Shown here: piece by piece, positions 21,285 through 30,436 of the stretch
How the letters are laid out: each line of letters opens with the position of its first letter
Numbering within the stretch: the first letter of the stretch is position 1
NCBI RefSeq assembly: GCF_025143365.1
Contig: NZ_JALXPE010000018.1
Location: forward strand, 1 to 64,000
DNA: 64,000 nt
Direction of reading: 5' to 3'
From: Microbacterium sp. p3-SID336
Lineage (GTDB): Bacteria; Actinomycetota; Actinomycetes; Actinomycetales; Microbacteriaceae
Notes under the pieces: model-generated
Told to the model about the DNA's origin: nothing
Seen by the model: the letters and a program-made list of their open reading frames with translations, nothing else
Databases searched by the model: none
Made by a program: the position numbers and the translations under genes

Positions 21285-21644
21285 GTGATCATCGGCACCG
21301 GCATCGACCTCGTGGACATCCCGCGGTTCGAGCGCACGATGACCCGTACGCCGCGGCTGCGCGAACGGCTGTTCGCTCCGTCCGAGCAGGGGATGCGGCT
21401 GCCGTCGCTGGCCGCCCGCTACGCCGCGAAGGAAGCGCTGATCAAGGCGCTCGGCGGCTCCGACGGGGTGCACTGGACCGAGATCGAGGTGGCATCCGAG
21501 CCCTCGGGGAGGCCGTACTTCGTGCTCAGCGGCACCACCGCCGCGGTCGTCGAGGAGCGCGGCATCGCCACGCTGCACCTCACCCTCACCCACGATGCGG
21601 GCCTGGCCGCCGCGTTCGTCGTCGCCGAAGGAGCACCGCTGTGA
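21285..21644 (+). CDS. acpS: Holo-[acyl-carrier-protein] synthase
   Basis: A 119-residue AcpS that transfers the 4'-phosphopantetheine arm of CoA to acyl carrier protein. It opens with GTGIDLVDIPRFE, with the metal-binding Asp8, and carries RYAAKEALIKALG (Glu50, Lys54). Length is usual. First gene of an operon acpS-alr-tsaE-response regulator in which each stop overlaps the next start as GTGA. Leaderless start supported by the -10 element six bases upstream. Confidence 0.93.
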   Translation: MIIGTGIDLVDIPRFERTMTRTPRLRERLFAPSEQGMRLPSLAARYAAKEALIKALGGSDGVHWTEIEVASEPSGRPYFVLSGTTAAVVEERGIATLHLTLTHDAGLAAAFVVAEGAPL

Positions 21645-22747
21645 CCGTCCCCTTCCGCGAGGCCACGATCGACCTCGACGCGATCGCCGACAACGTGCGG
21701 CACTTCCGGCGACTCACCGGCGTCGAGGTGCTCGCGGTCGTGAAGGCGAACGCCTACGGGCACGGGGCGGCGGCCACCGCGGTCGCCGCGCTCTCCGCCG
21801 GGGCCACTCGGCTCGGCGTCGCCGAGATCCCGGAGGCCCTGGAGCTGCGGCGTCAGGGCGTGCACGCGCCCATCCTGGCCTGGCTGCACGCGCCGGGGGA
21901 GCGGTTCACCCAGGCCGCCGCGGAGAACATCGAGCTCGGGATCTCCTCGTTCGACCAGCTGGAGGCCGCGGCCCAGGCGGCATCGGTCGAGCGTCCCGTC
22001 GCGGTGCACCTGAAGTTCGAGACGGGGCTCTCCCGCAACGGCATCGCCCCGGGCGACTGGGGGCGGGTGCTCGCGGAGGCGGCGCGCCTGGAGCGCATCG
22101 GCCGACTGCGCATCGTGGGACTCTTCAGCCACCTGTCCAACACCTCGCCGGAGGACGACAGAGCCGCGCTGGCGAAGTTCGAGGAGGGGGTGGCGGCGGC
22201 CGCGTTGTTCGGCATCCGGCCGGAGCTCCGGCACATCGCCGCGACAGCCGCCGCGATCGACCTGCCGGAGACGCGGCTCGACGCGGTGCGCATCGGCATC
22301 GGCATCTACGGCCACTCGCCCTTCGACGACCGCTCCTCCGCGCAGCTCGGACTGCGGCCCGCGATGACCCTCCGCGGGGCCGTCGCCGCCGTGCGCAGGG
22401 TGCCGGCCGGCACCGGCGTCTCCTACGGCTACGACCACCGCACCGATCGGGACACCACGCTCGTGCTCGTGCCGCTCGGCTACGCCGACGGGGTGCCCCG
22501 GAGCGCCTCCGGGCGCCTGCCCGTTCTGATCGGCGGACGGCGATTCGTGAACGTCGGACGCATCGCGATGGACCAGTTCGTGGTGGACGTGGGGGACACC
22601 CCCGTGTCGATCGGGGACGAGGTCGTGCTGTTCGGCGACCCCACGCTCGGGCAGCCGTCGGCGCGGGAGTGGGCGGACGCCGCCGGCACGATCGACTACG
22701 AGATCGTCACCCGGATCGGCCACCGGGTGCCGCGGAGGACGACGTGA
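21641..22747 (+). CDS. alr: Alanine racemase
   Basis: A 368-residue PLP enzyme interconverting L- and D-alanine for peptidoglycan. The PLP-lysine motif AVVKANAYGHG places Lys35, and YGYDHRT, the LGYADGVPR segment and the GRIAMDQ C-terminal block are conserved family elements. GTG start overlaps the acpS stop; the acpS-alr-tsaE order is widespread in actinobacteria. Length is typical. Confidence 0.96.
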   Translation: MTVPFREATIDLDAIADNVRHFRRLTGVEVLAVVKANAYGHGAAATAVAALSAGATRLGVAEIPEALELRRQGVHAPILAWLHAPGERFTQAAAENIELGISSFDQLEAAAQAASVERPVAVHLKFETGLSRNGIAPGDWGRVLAEAARLERIGRLRIVGLFSHLSNTSPEDDRAALAKFEEGVAAAALFGIRPELRHIAATAAAIDLPETRLDAVRIGIGIYGHSPFDDRSSAQLGLRPAMTLRGAVAAVRRVPAGTGVSYGYDHRTDRDTTLVLVPLGYADGVPRSASGRLPVLIGGRRFVNVGRIAMDQFVVDVGDTPVSIGDEVVLFGDPTLGQPSAREWADAAGTIDYEIVTRIGHRVPRRTT

Positions 22748-23238
22748 GCGTGGACCCGGCGTTCCTCGGCCGCCGCGAGATCGCCACCGCCGACGACATG
22801 GAGCAGCTCGGCCTGCGGATCGGCGAGCAGCTGGAGGCCGGCGACCTCCTCATCCTCACCGGCCCCCTGGGGGCGGGCAAGACCACCTTCACACGCGGAC
22901 TCGCGGAGGGGCTCGGCGTGCGCGGGCCCGTGCAGAGCCCCACGTTCGTGATCGCCCGCACGCATCCCTCACTCGTGGGCGGCGCACCGCTCGTGCACGT
23001 CGACGCCTACCGGCTGGGTTCCGCCGCGGAGCTCGACGACCTCGACCTCGACCAGGAGCGCTCGGTGGTCGTGGTGGAGTGGGGGCGCGGCATGGCCGAG
23101 GAGCTCGCCGACTCCTGGTGGGACATCGAGCTGGAGCGGCCGGTCGGCGCCGACCCCGCAGCGGCCGACCTCGACCCGTCCGAGCTCGACGCCGACGCGC
23201 CCCGCATCGTGACCATCTCCCGGGAGCAGCGGTCGTGA
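22744..23238 (+). CDS. tsaE: tRNA threonylcarbamoyladenosine ATPase TsaE
   Basis: A 164-residue P-loop ATPase. Walker A GPLGAGKT is at about residues 40-47, followed by VQSPTFVI and VHVDAYRLGSAAEL, the family signature, and VVVVEWGRGM. TsaE drives the cycle of the TsaB-TsaD complex in t6A37 tRNA modification; those two genes are 34 kb downstream in this window. The GTG at 22744 overlaps the alr stop (GTGA), and the final GTGA overlaps the response regulator. Confidence 0.94.
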   Translation: MSVDPAFLGRREIATADDMEQLGLRIGEQLEAGDLLILTGPLGAGKTTFTRGLAEGLGVRGPVQSPTFVIARTHPSLVGGAPLVHVDAYRLGSAAELDDLDLDQERSVVVVEWGRGMAEELADSWWDIELERPVGADPAAADLDPSELDADAPRIVTISREQRS

Positions 23239-24044
23239 GCGCCTGGGGCGCCCGTGAGCTCGTGGCCGTCATCATCGAGGACGACCCCGGCGTGCAGTCG
23301 CTCCTGGAGGAGGTGTTCCTCGCCGCCGGCTTCGAGACCCACGTCACCGGCTCCGGTCCGGAGGGCCTCGCCGCGGTGGAGGCGCATCGACCCGTGATCA
23401 CCACGCTCGACATCAATCTGCCCGGCATCGACGGGTTCGAGGTCGCACGCCGCATCCGCCGCGTCAGCGACACGTTCATCATCATGCTGTCCGCGCTGGC
23501 CGACGAGTCGGACGTGGTGCTCGGGCTCACGTCCGGTGCCGACGAGTACCTGGTCAAACCGTTCCGCCCGCGCGAGCTGCGCGCCAGGATCGAGGCGCTG
23601 CTGCGTCGGCCGCGCATCGCCCCCACCGGCCCCGCGGCGCCCTTCCCCGACACCGGCCCGCTGCCGCCCGCGAGCCCGGGCGGTGACGCGACCGTCTCCA
23701 CGTGGCGGGGGCTCGTGCACCGCGACCTCAGCCTCGACCTCGACACCCGCCTCGTGCTGGTGGCGCAGCAGCCCGTCGAACTCACCCCCACCGAGTTCGA
23801 TCTGCTCGCCGCGCTGCTGGCGGCGCAGCGACGGGTGTGCAGCAAGGCCGAGCTCGCCCGGGGCCTGCGCGGCGCTCCCGCCAGTGCCGCCGACCCCGTG
23901 AGCGAACCCGACAAGCGGGCCATCGAGACGCACATGGCCAATCTGCGTCGCAAGCTCCGCGACAATCCCACCGCGCCTCGCTACATCGAGACGGTCCGCG
24001 GGGTCGGCTATCGTCTGACCCCCGCCGACGACGCGTCTCCCTGA
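23235..24044 (+). CDS. OmpR/PhoB-type response regulator
   Basis: A 269-residue two-component regulator. The receiver domain has the acidic pair in VIIEDDPG, the phosphoacceptor Asp59 in TLDINLPGIDGFEV and the conserved Lys in EYLVKPFRPREL. A ~45-residue Pro/Gly linker leads to a winged-helix DNA-binding domain (LTPTEFDLLAALL, RRVCSKAELARGL, VSEPDKRAIETHMANLRRKL, RYIETVRGVGYRLTP). Unusually it is the last gene of the acpS-alr-tsaE operon, with a 4-nt overlap to tsaE; the kinase gene starts 209 bases downstream behind its own control region. Confidence 0.93.
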   Translation: MSAWGARELVAVIIEDDPGVQSLLEEVFLAAGFETHVTGSGPEGLAAVEAHRPVITTLDINLPGIDGFEVARRIRRVSDTFIIMLSALADESDVVLGLTSGADEYLVKPFRPRELRARIEALLRRPRIAPTGPAAPFPDTGPLPPASPGGDATVSTWRGLVHRDLSLDLDTRLVLVAQQPVELTPTEFDLLAALLAAQRRVCSKAELARGLRGAPASAADPVSEPDKRAIETHMANLRRKLRDNPTAPRYIETVRGVGYRLTPADDASP

Positions 24045-24087
24045 GCGGGGGTGCGAGGCCGCGGCTCCCCGACCGCGGCCCCGGATG

Positions 24088-24137
24088 CCTGCGAATCCCC
24101 ACTCGCGCGGCCCCAGCGTCTGCGAAATCCCCAGTCG
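24088..24137 (+). promoter_or_regulatory. Direct repeats upstream of the histidine kinase
   Basis: CTGCGAATCCCCACTCGC (24088-24105) and CTGCGAAATCCCCAGTCGC (24119-24137), 31 bases apart (three helical turns), in the 209-base gap between response regulator and kinase. OmpR-type regulators bind such tandem sites. A possible promoter TTGAGT-N17-GAGGAT follows at 24204-24232. Confidence 0.5.
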
Positions 24138-24253
24138 CAGTGTCGGCCCCCACACAGAATCGTAGGACGGCGATGCCGCCTGAAGAGCGCTCCGGCCCGA
24201 TCTTTGAGTAATCTTGCGACAAAGCTGAGGATCGACCAGGAGGCGGGGGCTTC

Positions 24254-25849
24254 ATGATCCGCACGGTGTCGATCTGGCGTTGGCAGTTCGTGTTCACGGG
24301 CAGCATCGTGGCCATCGTGGTCATGGTCGCGGGCTTCAAGCCGCAGACCCTCGCGATCCCGCTGTTCGTCGTCGGCATCGGCCTGGTGGTCGTCACGACG
24401 CTGGTCGCGCTGCTGGTGCCGTGGCATCGGCTGCCGCGCACAGCGGTCACCGCGCTCCCGTTGCTGGACGTGCTGGCCGTCGGGCTCACCACGAGCGCGC
24501 CCGACCTGCGTCTCGGCTTCCTGTGGGTGTTCCCCGTGGTGTGGCTGGCCACCTACTTCTCCATGCCGTGGGTGTTCACCGGCATCGCGCTCAGCAGCGC
24601 GTGCCTGGTGTTCTTCGCCGACCGCTCCGGCGAACCCGCCGACGTGCTGCTTCGCGTGCTGACCGTGGTGGTGACCCTGAGCTTCCTCGGCGTGACCGTG
24701 CGCATCGGCGCGCAGCGCTCGGGCGCCGCGCGGCGGCTGCTGCAGCGGCGCTCCGAGCAGGTGAACAGGGCTGCCGAGCGGGCGGAGACCAACCAGGAGC
24801 GGGTCACGCAGATCATCGACGCGCTCGGGGTCGCTCTGGTCGTCGTGACCGGGCAGGGCCGCATCCTGCAGATGAACGACGCCTACCGCGCACTGTACGG
24901 CCGGGATCGGTACGGCGCCGCCCTGCCGTCGGCCTCGGTCGAGTACGACGCCAGGCGCGGCACGGCCCTCGCCCCCTCCCGCACGACGCTCGCGCGTGCC
25001 GCCGCCGGGGAGGAGCTGCGCGACGAGCGTGTGTGGCTCTACGACGGCGCCGGGCAGTGGCGCGCCCTGGCCGTGACCACGCAGCCGATAGCGGGGGCCG
25101 CGGAGGGCGACCACATCGCCCTGGTCGTGATCGACGACGTCACCGCGATCCTGGAGGCCGCAGAGGAGCGTCGCGCCTTCACCGCGATCGTGTCGCACGA
25201 GCTGCGCAACCCGCTGACCGCGATCATCGGCCATGTGGAGCTGCTGCGCGAGCGCGACGACCTGCCCGGCCGGGTGCCCGCGCAGATCGAGGTGATCGCG
25301 AACGCCGGGGAGCGGATGCAGGACCTCGTGTCGAGCATGCAGGCGCAGACCGCGCGCATCCCGCACGATCCGTTCGAGCCTGTCGACCTGCGCGCCGTCG
25401 TCGAGGAGTCCGCCGCCTCCTTCGCCCCGCTGATGGCCGCGGCGCGCCAGGAGCTCGCGCTCGACGGCGCGGAGCGCCTCGTCATCACCGGCGACGCGTT
25501 CCGGCTGCGGCAGGTGCTGGACAACCTGATCGGCAACGCGGTCAAGTACACCCCGACCGGAGGCCGCATCACCGTCCGGCTGCATGAGGAGGACGGGACG
25601 GCAGAGCTCAGCGTCGCCGACACCGGCATGGGCATCGCCGAGGACGAACTGCCCCGCCTCTTCGAGCCGTACTTCCGCACCGACAGCGCGGTGCGCGGCG
25701 GCATCGCCGGCACCGGACTCGGCATGGGCATCGCCAGGGACATCGTCGTGGCGCACGACGGCGCGATCCTGGTCGCCAGCGAGGTCGGCGCCGGCACCAC
25801 CGTCACCGTGCGCTTCCCCCGGCGCCCCACCCAGGAGGATCAGGAATGA
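24254..25849 (+). CDS. Membrane sensor histidine kinase with PAS domain
   Basis: A 531-residue kinase. About five to six membrane helices fill residues 11-150 with almost no extracytoplasmic domain, suggesting an intramembrane or envelope signal. A PAS domain follows (about 185-300), then HisKA with FTAIVSHELRNPLTAI (His315) and HATPase_c with NLIGNAVKYTPTGG, DTGMGIA and the TGLGMGIA box. AGGAGG precedes the ATG. It probably phosphorylates the regulator encoded just upstream. Its stop overlaps the next gene by ATGA. Confidence 0.92.
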   Translation: MIRTVSIWRWQFVFTGSIVAIVVMVAGFKPQTLAIPLFVVGIGLVVVTTLVALLVPWHRLPRTAVTALPLLDVLAVGLTTSAPDLRLGFLWVFPVVWLATYFSMPWVFTGIALSSACLVFFADRSGEPADVLLRVLTVVVTLSFLGVTVRIGAQRSGAARRLLQRRSEQVNRAAERAETNQERVTQIIDALGVALVVVTGQGRILQMNDAYRALYGRDRYGAALPSASVEYDARRGTALAPSRTTLARAAAGEELRDERVWLYDGAGQWRALAVTTQPIAGAAEGDHIALVVIDDVTAILEAAEERRAFTAIVSHELRNPLTAIIGHVELLRERDDLPGRVPAQIEVIANAGERMQDLVSSMQAQTARIPHDPFEPVDLRAVVEESAASFAPLMAAARQELALDGAERLVITGDAFRLRQVLDNLIGNAVKYTPTGGRITVRLHEEDGTAELSVADTGMGIAEDELPRLFEPYFRTDSAVRGGIAGTGLGMGIARDIVVAHDGAILVASEVGAGTTVTVRFPRRPTQEDQE

Positions 25850-26982
25850 CACCCCTCGTGCCCGTGAGCGTCGACGTCACCACGAGCATGGTCGCTGTGG
25901 TGACCGTGCTGACGGCGGTCGTCATCGGTCTCGCCACGCTCGCCCGCCCCAGCCGTGCCACCGTGGTGTGGGGCGTCGCCTTCGGCATCGGCATGCTGGG
26001 GGCGTACCTGTGGCTCGCGGGGCACCACACCGGGGCGCCCGTGCTGCGGGCGGCCTCCTCCGCGCTCGTCGTGGTCTTCGTGCCGCTGGTGTGGATCGGC
26101 GTGCGGATGCACTTCGAGCGCACGGCACCGTGGCTGCCGGTGATCGTGTCGCTGATCGCCGTGCCGACTGCGCTCGTGCTCACCTCGGGCACCCGGTGGT
26201 ACCTGCCGGTCTTCCACGCGGTGTTCCTCGCGATGGCGGTGTTCGCGGGACTGCTCGCGTGGGAGCTTCTGCGGGGCCAGCCCCCGGCGCGCGACATCGT
26301 GATGCCGCTCGCGCTCGCCGCCTGCGGCTTCGTGGTCGTGGCGGTGGTCAGCGGGGCGTCCGCCCTGGTGTCCGGCGGTGTGAGCACCGAGGAGCAGCTG
26401 AGCGCACTCCGTGGCATGAACGCCGTGGGCACCATCGTCGTCAGCACCTGCGCCGCGTTCACCCTCGTGCTGCTGGTGCGGGTCGAGACCGCGACGCCGG
26501 GGGATGCGGGCGCGGCCGAGCGCGCGCGGCGACGGCTGCGCACGGCCGAGACGCAGAACGACAGTGCGTGGTCCATCCTCGACGTGCGGCTGGACGACCC
26601 GGCGGATCTGCGCGAGGCCTCCAGCAGCGCGGGCTTCCGCCGCATCACCGAACGGTTCCACGCCGACATCCTCGAATCTCTGCCCGCCACCGCCGACGCC
26701 GAGGGCGTGGGGGACGATCGCGCCATCGTGCTCATCCACGGCAGCGACGAGGCGGTGCGGTTCCACCTGCGGGCCCTGCTCTCCCGGATCTCCGTGATCG
26801 ACAGGGACGCGCCCGTCAGCGGAATCCGCTCCTCGGCGAGCATCGGCTGGGTCACCGCCTCGACGGCGGGCTTCGACTACGACGTCCTCGTCGCGGCCGC
26901 GGCCGCCGCCGCGGTGCGAGCGCGCGAGGCCGGCGGCGACCAGTGGAAGCGGGCGACTCCGGCCGACCTGCTCGCCGTCTGA
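25846..26982 (+). CDS. Membrane protein with degenerate GGDEF-like domain
   Basis: A 378-residue protein with six to seven membrane helices (to about residue 215), then a cytoplasmic domain. Its last part, IRSSASIGWVTASTAGFDYDVLVAAAAAAAVRAREAGGDQW by pattern, resembles the C-terminal half of a GGDEF domain (SIG strand, LL-x-x-AD helix, A-K/R-EAG end). No GG(D/E)EF active-site loop is present, so it cannot be a normal diguanylate cyclase; it may sense or scaffold. Coupled to the kinase by ATGA overlap, so probably an accessory of that two-component system. Confidence 0.65.
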   Translation: MTPLVPVSVDVTTSMVAVVTVLTAVVIGLATLARPSRATVVWGVAFGIGMLGAYLWLAGHHTGAPVLRAASSALVVVFVPLVWIGVRMHFERTAPWLPVIVSLIAVPTALVLTSGTRWYLPVFHAVFLAMAVFAGLLAWELLRGQPPARDIVMPLALAACGFVVVAVVSGASALVSGGVSTEEQLSALRGMNAVGTIVVSTCAAFTLVLLVRVETATPGDAGAAERARRRLRTAETQNDSAWSILDVRLDDPADLREASSSAGFRRITERFHADILESLPATADAEGVGDDRAIVLIHGSDEAVRFHLRALLSRISVIDRDAPVSGIRSSASIGWVTASTAGFDYDVLVAAAAAAAVRAREAGGDQWKRATPADLLAV

Positions 26983-27022
26983 GACGGGGCGCACGGCCCA
27001 CGGTGACGCAGGACGCGCGGGC

Positions 27023-27280
27023 CTAAGGCGTGCGCTTCTCGCGACCGCGTGTCAGGGCGGCGGTGATGGCGCTCTCGGCCTCGGCGTCCGCTCCGGTGTC
27101 GGCGGCCGCGGAGCGATTCTCCGCGCCGACCGCCTCGATGATCTCGGTGCGCTGGATGCGGGTCTCGCGGGGGGCCTTCACGCCGATGCGCACGCTGTCC
27201 CCCTTGATGTCGAGCAGCGTGACCTCGATCTCGCCGTCGATGCGCACGCTCTCACCGATCCGCCTCGTCAACACCAGCAT
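27023..27280 (-). CDS. csrA: RNA-binding translational regulator CsrA
   Basis: An 85-residue CsrA. The core MLVLTRRIGESVRI, GVKAPRETRIQR has the RNA-binding residues Leu4 and Arg44; residues ~50-85 are an extra, low-complexity tail. CsrA binds GGA motifs in hairpins to block translation. It is the last gene of the fliM-flhA block, four bases after flhA. Its usual antagonist fliW is at the opposite end of the locus (56805), and two matching sites lie in the fliC leader (52894-52930). Confidence 0.93.
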   Translation of the reverse strand: MLVLTRRIGESVRIDGEIEVTLLDIKGDSVRIGVKAPRETRIQRTEIIEAVGAENRSAAADTGADAEAESAITAALTRGREKRTP

Positions 27281-27284
27281 TGGT

Positions 27285-29348
27285 TCAGCCTACTGGTGCC
27301 ACGGGCGCGGCTCCGAGCGATGCGGTCGGCCCGTCGCGCACCACCCCGATGGTCTCGATCGTCAGCTGCGCCGCGGTCGCCTCGGAGTAGGACAGCACGG
27401 GCAGCCCGTCGGTCTGCGCTGACACCAGTCGCCGCACGGCGGGGCGCAGCGACGGCGCGCACACCAGCACCGGTTCGCCGCCGTCGCCCTGGGCGGCCAC
27501 CGCCTGCTTCACGGATTCGATCACGGCTTCCAGGCGCTGCGGATCGAACACGATCTGGGTGCCGTCGTCGCCGGGGCGCAGCGATTCCAGCATCGCCTGC
27601 TCCAGCAGCGGGTTGATCATGACCACCCGCAGGGTGCCGTTCTCGGCGAAGCGCGCCGCGATGGCGGGGCCGAGCGCCGCCCTGGCCGCTTCGATCAGGC
27701 CCTCGGGGTCTGTCGAGGTCTTGGCGCGCAGCGCGAGGGCCTCGTAGATGCGGCCGAGGTCGTTGATCGGCACCCTCTCGGCGAGCAGACCCTGCAGCAC
27801 CCGCTGCAGCTCCGCCAGCGACAGCAGGGCCGGGGTGAGCTCCTCCACGGCCGCGGGCGAGACCTGCTTGAGCGCATCGGTGAGCTGCCGTACGTCCTCG
27901 CGGGAGAGCAGCCGCGCCGCGTGCGTCTGGATCACGCTCGACAGGTGCGTGACGATCACGCTCGCCCTGTCGATCACGGTGGCCCCGGCGAATTCGGCGC
28001 TGTGGCGCATCTCCATGGGGATCCACTTGCCCTCCAGTCCGAACACCGGGTCGAGGGCCGCCGTGCCGGGGAGTGCGTCGAGGCCGGAGCCGAGCGCCAG
28101 CACGGAGCCGCCCGGCGCCGTGCCGCGTCCGGTCTCCACGCCTGCGATGCGGATGACATAGGTCGCCTGCGGGAGCTCGATGCTGTCGCGCGTGCGCACG
28201 GGCGGCGTGACGAGTCCGAGGTCGAGGGCGATGCGACGGCGCAGCGCCTTGACACGCGCGAGCAGGTCGTCCGGGCCCCCGGTGACCAGGTCGACGATGT
28301 CGGGCGCGAGGAGGATCTCGAGGGGGTGGACCCGCATCCGCTCGATGAGCTCCTCGGGCTGCTCGGCCGGGGCGACCGCCGGCGCCTTCGCAGCCTCCGC
28401 CTCCTCTCTCTTCCGCGCGGCGGTGATGCGCTGCGCGATCAGCAGCAGCAGCGCACCGATCGCGACGAACGGCAGCATGGGCATGTGCGGGATGAGCGAC
28501 ATCACGATCGCCGCGCACCCGGCGATGATGAGCGCGTTGCGGGACTGGGCGAGCTGGGCGGACGCGGCCGTGCCCATCTCGGTCTCCGCGGTCGAGCGGG
28601 TCACGATCATGCCGGTGGAGACGGCCATCAGCAGCGCCGGGATCTGCGTCACCAGGCCGTCGCCGATGGTCAGCAGGCTGTAGGTGCTCACGGCCTGGTC
28701 GATCGACATGCCGTGCTGGACGAGGCCGATCGCGATGCCGCCCACGAGGTTGATGATGATGATGACGAGCCCGGCGATCGCGTCGCCCTTGACGAACTTC
28801 GACGCACCGTCCATGGCGCCGTAGAAATCGGCCTCTGCGGCCACCTCCGCGCGGCGCTGCCTGGCCTCGGTGTCGGTGATGAGCCCCGCGTTCAGGTCGG
28901 CGTCGATGGCCATCTGCTTGCCCGGCATCGCGTCGAGCGTGAACCGCGCGCCGACCTCGGCCACCCGCTCGGCGCCCTTCGTCACGACCACGAACTGGAT
29001 CACCACGAGGATCAGGAACACCACGGCGCCGATGATGAGGGAGCCCCCGACCGCGATCGCGCCGAACGCCTCGATCACCTGCCCGGCATAGGCCTCCCCG
29101 AGCACCAGGCGGGTCGATGCCACGTTCAGGCCGAGGCGGAACAGGGTGGCCACGAGCAGCAGCGAGGGGAACACCGAGAAGTCGAGCGGCTTCTTCACGA
29201 ACATCGACGTCAGCAGGATCACCAGCGCGAACATGATGTTGAGGATGATGAGCACGTCGAGCAGGAACGGCGGCACCGGGACGACGAGCAGCATGATGAT
29301 GCCGACGACGCCGATCGGCACCATCAGCGTGGTGAGCATCTTCTTCAT
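27285..29348 (-). CDS. flhA: Flagellar export gate protein FlhA
   Basis: A 687-residue core component of the flagellar type III export gate. Eight membrane helices are followed by a large cytoplasmic domain that docks chaperone-substrate complexes. The FHIPEP-family block is clear: RLGLNVASTRLVL, then FVVVTKGAERVAEVGARFTLDAMPGKQMAIDADLNAG and the RRAEVAAEADFYGAMDGASKFVKGDAIAG region. The ATG at 29348 has GGAGG five bases upstream and overlaps the flhB stop (ATGA); a longer reading to 29477 lies inside flhB. Confidence 0.97.
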   Translation of the reverse strand: MKKMLTTLMVPIGVVGIIMLLVVPVPPFLLDVLIILNIMFALVILLTSMFVKKPLDFSVFPSLLLVATLFRLGLNVASTRLVLGEAYAGQVIEAFGAIAVGGSLIIGAVVFLILVVIQFVVVTKGAERVAEVGARFTLDAMPGKQMAIDADLNAGLITDTEARQRRAEVAAEADFYGAMDGASKFVKGDAIAGLVIIIINLVGGIAIGLVQHGMSIDQAVSTYSLLTIGDGLVTQIPALLMAVSTGMIVTRSTAETEMGTAASAQLAQSRNALIIAGCAAIVMSLIPHMPMLPFVAIGALLLLIAQRITAARKREEAEAAKAPAVAPAEQPEELIERMRVHPLEILLAPDIVDLVTGGPDDLLARVKALRRRIALDLGLVTPPVRTRDSIELPQATYVIRIAGVETGRGTAPGGSVLALGSGLDALPGTAALDPVFGLEGKWIPMEMRHSAEFAGATVIDRASVIVTHLSSVIQTHAARLLSREDVRQLTDALKQVSPAAVEELTPALLSLAELQRVLQGLLAERVPINDLGRIYEALALRAKTSTDPEGLIEAARAALGPAIAARFAENGTLRVVMINPLLEQAMLESLRPGDDGTQIVFDPQRLEAVIESVKQAVAAQGDGGEPVLVCAPSLRPAVRRLVSAQTDGLPVLSYSEATAAQLTIETIGVVRDGPTASLGAAPVAPVG

Positions 29349-30436
29349 GCGGTCCTCCGGTAGGGGAGCGAGTGGATGCCGCGGGCGGCGCCGCGACGCC
29401 GCAGGGCGTCGACGAACACGAGCACGCGCGCCACGGCGTTGTAGAGGTCTTCGGGGATCTCCTGACCGAGCTCGCACGCGGCGTGCAGGGCCCTGGCCAG
29501 GGTGATGTCGCGCACGAGCGGGACGCCGGCCTCGATGGCCTTCTCCCTGATGCGCTCCGCGATCACGCCGCTGCCCTTGGCGACCACCCGCGGGGCGGAC
29601 GTGCCGGGGTCGTACGTGAGGGCGATCGCGATGTGCGTGGGGTTGACGACCACCACGTCGGAGCCGGCGACCGCGGCGATCATGCGGTTGCGGCTCACCG
29701 CGAGCTGCCGCGACCGGCGCTGCTGACGGATCAGGGGGTCGCCCTCCGAGTTCTTGTTCTCATCGCGCACCTCCTTCTTCGTCATGCGCGTGTGCTTGCG
29801 GTTGCGGCGCATGACCACGAACATGTCGATCGCGGCGAGCACGAGTCCCACCGCGATCGCGGTCTGCAGGAGGGCGGCCGTGCCGTCGCTCGCGGTGCCG
29901 AGCAGCCGGGAGATCGAGTACGCGCCGCTCCCGGTCAGCACGGGCATCAGCCCGGAGATCACGATCCACAGCGCCAGGGCGATCGCCGCGGTCTTCAGCA
30001 GCGCCTTCGCGCCCTCCCACAGCGCCTGCATGCCGAACACCCGCCGCACGCCGGAGACGAGGTTGAACTGCTCGTAGCGGCCGGAGAGCTTGCGCAAGTG
30101 CACGCCGCCCTGCACGACGGCGCCGAACAGGGTGACGACGGCGACCGCGGCCAGCAGCGCGCCGAGGGTGGGCAGCACCGAGGCGAGGCCGCGGCCGAGG
30201 GCACCCAGCGCGGCCTCCGGCGACGGCGCCTGCATGAGCGAGGTGAGTGCGATCAGCTGCTCGGTGCCGGCGGCAGTCCCGGCGGCGAGGGCGGCGGGCA
30301 TCATCACGGCCGCGGCGCCGATCCCCAGCCAGGCGGTGAAGTCCTGGCTCCGGGCGATGCGCCCCTTCTGCCGTGCTTCGCGGAGGTGCTTGTCGGTCGC
30401 CTTCTCGCTGCGTTCTCCGCTGTCCGATCCGCTCAC
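29345..30436 (-). CDS. flhB: Flagellar export switch protein FlhB
   Basis: A 363-residue export-gate protein. It opens SGERSEKATDKHLREARQKG as in all FlhB, has four membrane helices (about 36-60, 88-112, 148-170, 188-210), a basic linker, and the autocleavage motif NPTH at 265-268, which controls the switch from hook to filament export. The GTG start at 30436 overlaps the fliR stop; longer readings fall in fliR. It is a separate gene, not fused to fliR. Confidence 0.96.
   Translation of the reverse strand: MSGSDSGERSEKATDKHLREARQKGRIARSQDFTAWLGIGAAAVMMPAALAAGTAAGTEQLIALTSLMQAPSPEAALGALGRGLASVLPTLGALLAAVAVVTLFGAVVQGGVHLRKLSGRYEQFNLVSGVRRVFGMQALWEGAKALLKTAAIALALWIVISGLMPVLTGSGAYSISRLLGTASDGTAALLQTAIAVGLVLAAIDMFVVMRRNRKHTRMTKKEVRDENKNSEGDPLIRQQRRSRQLAVSRNRMIAAVAGSDVVVVNPTHIAIALTYDPGTSAPRVVAKGSGVIAERIREKAIEAGVPLVRDITLARALHAACELGQEIPEDLYNAVARVLVFVDALRRRGAARGIHSLPYRRTA

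Noticed and set aside
24051..24257. A 68-codon frame between response regulator and kinase
   Set aside because: No ribosome binding site, Arg/Pro-rich, and it covers the direct repeats and promoter.
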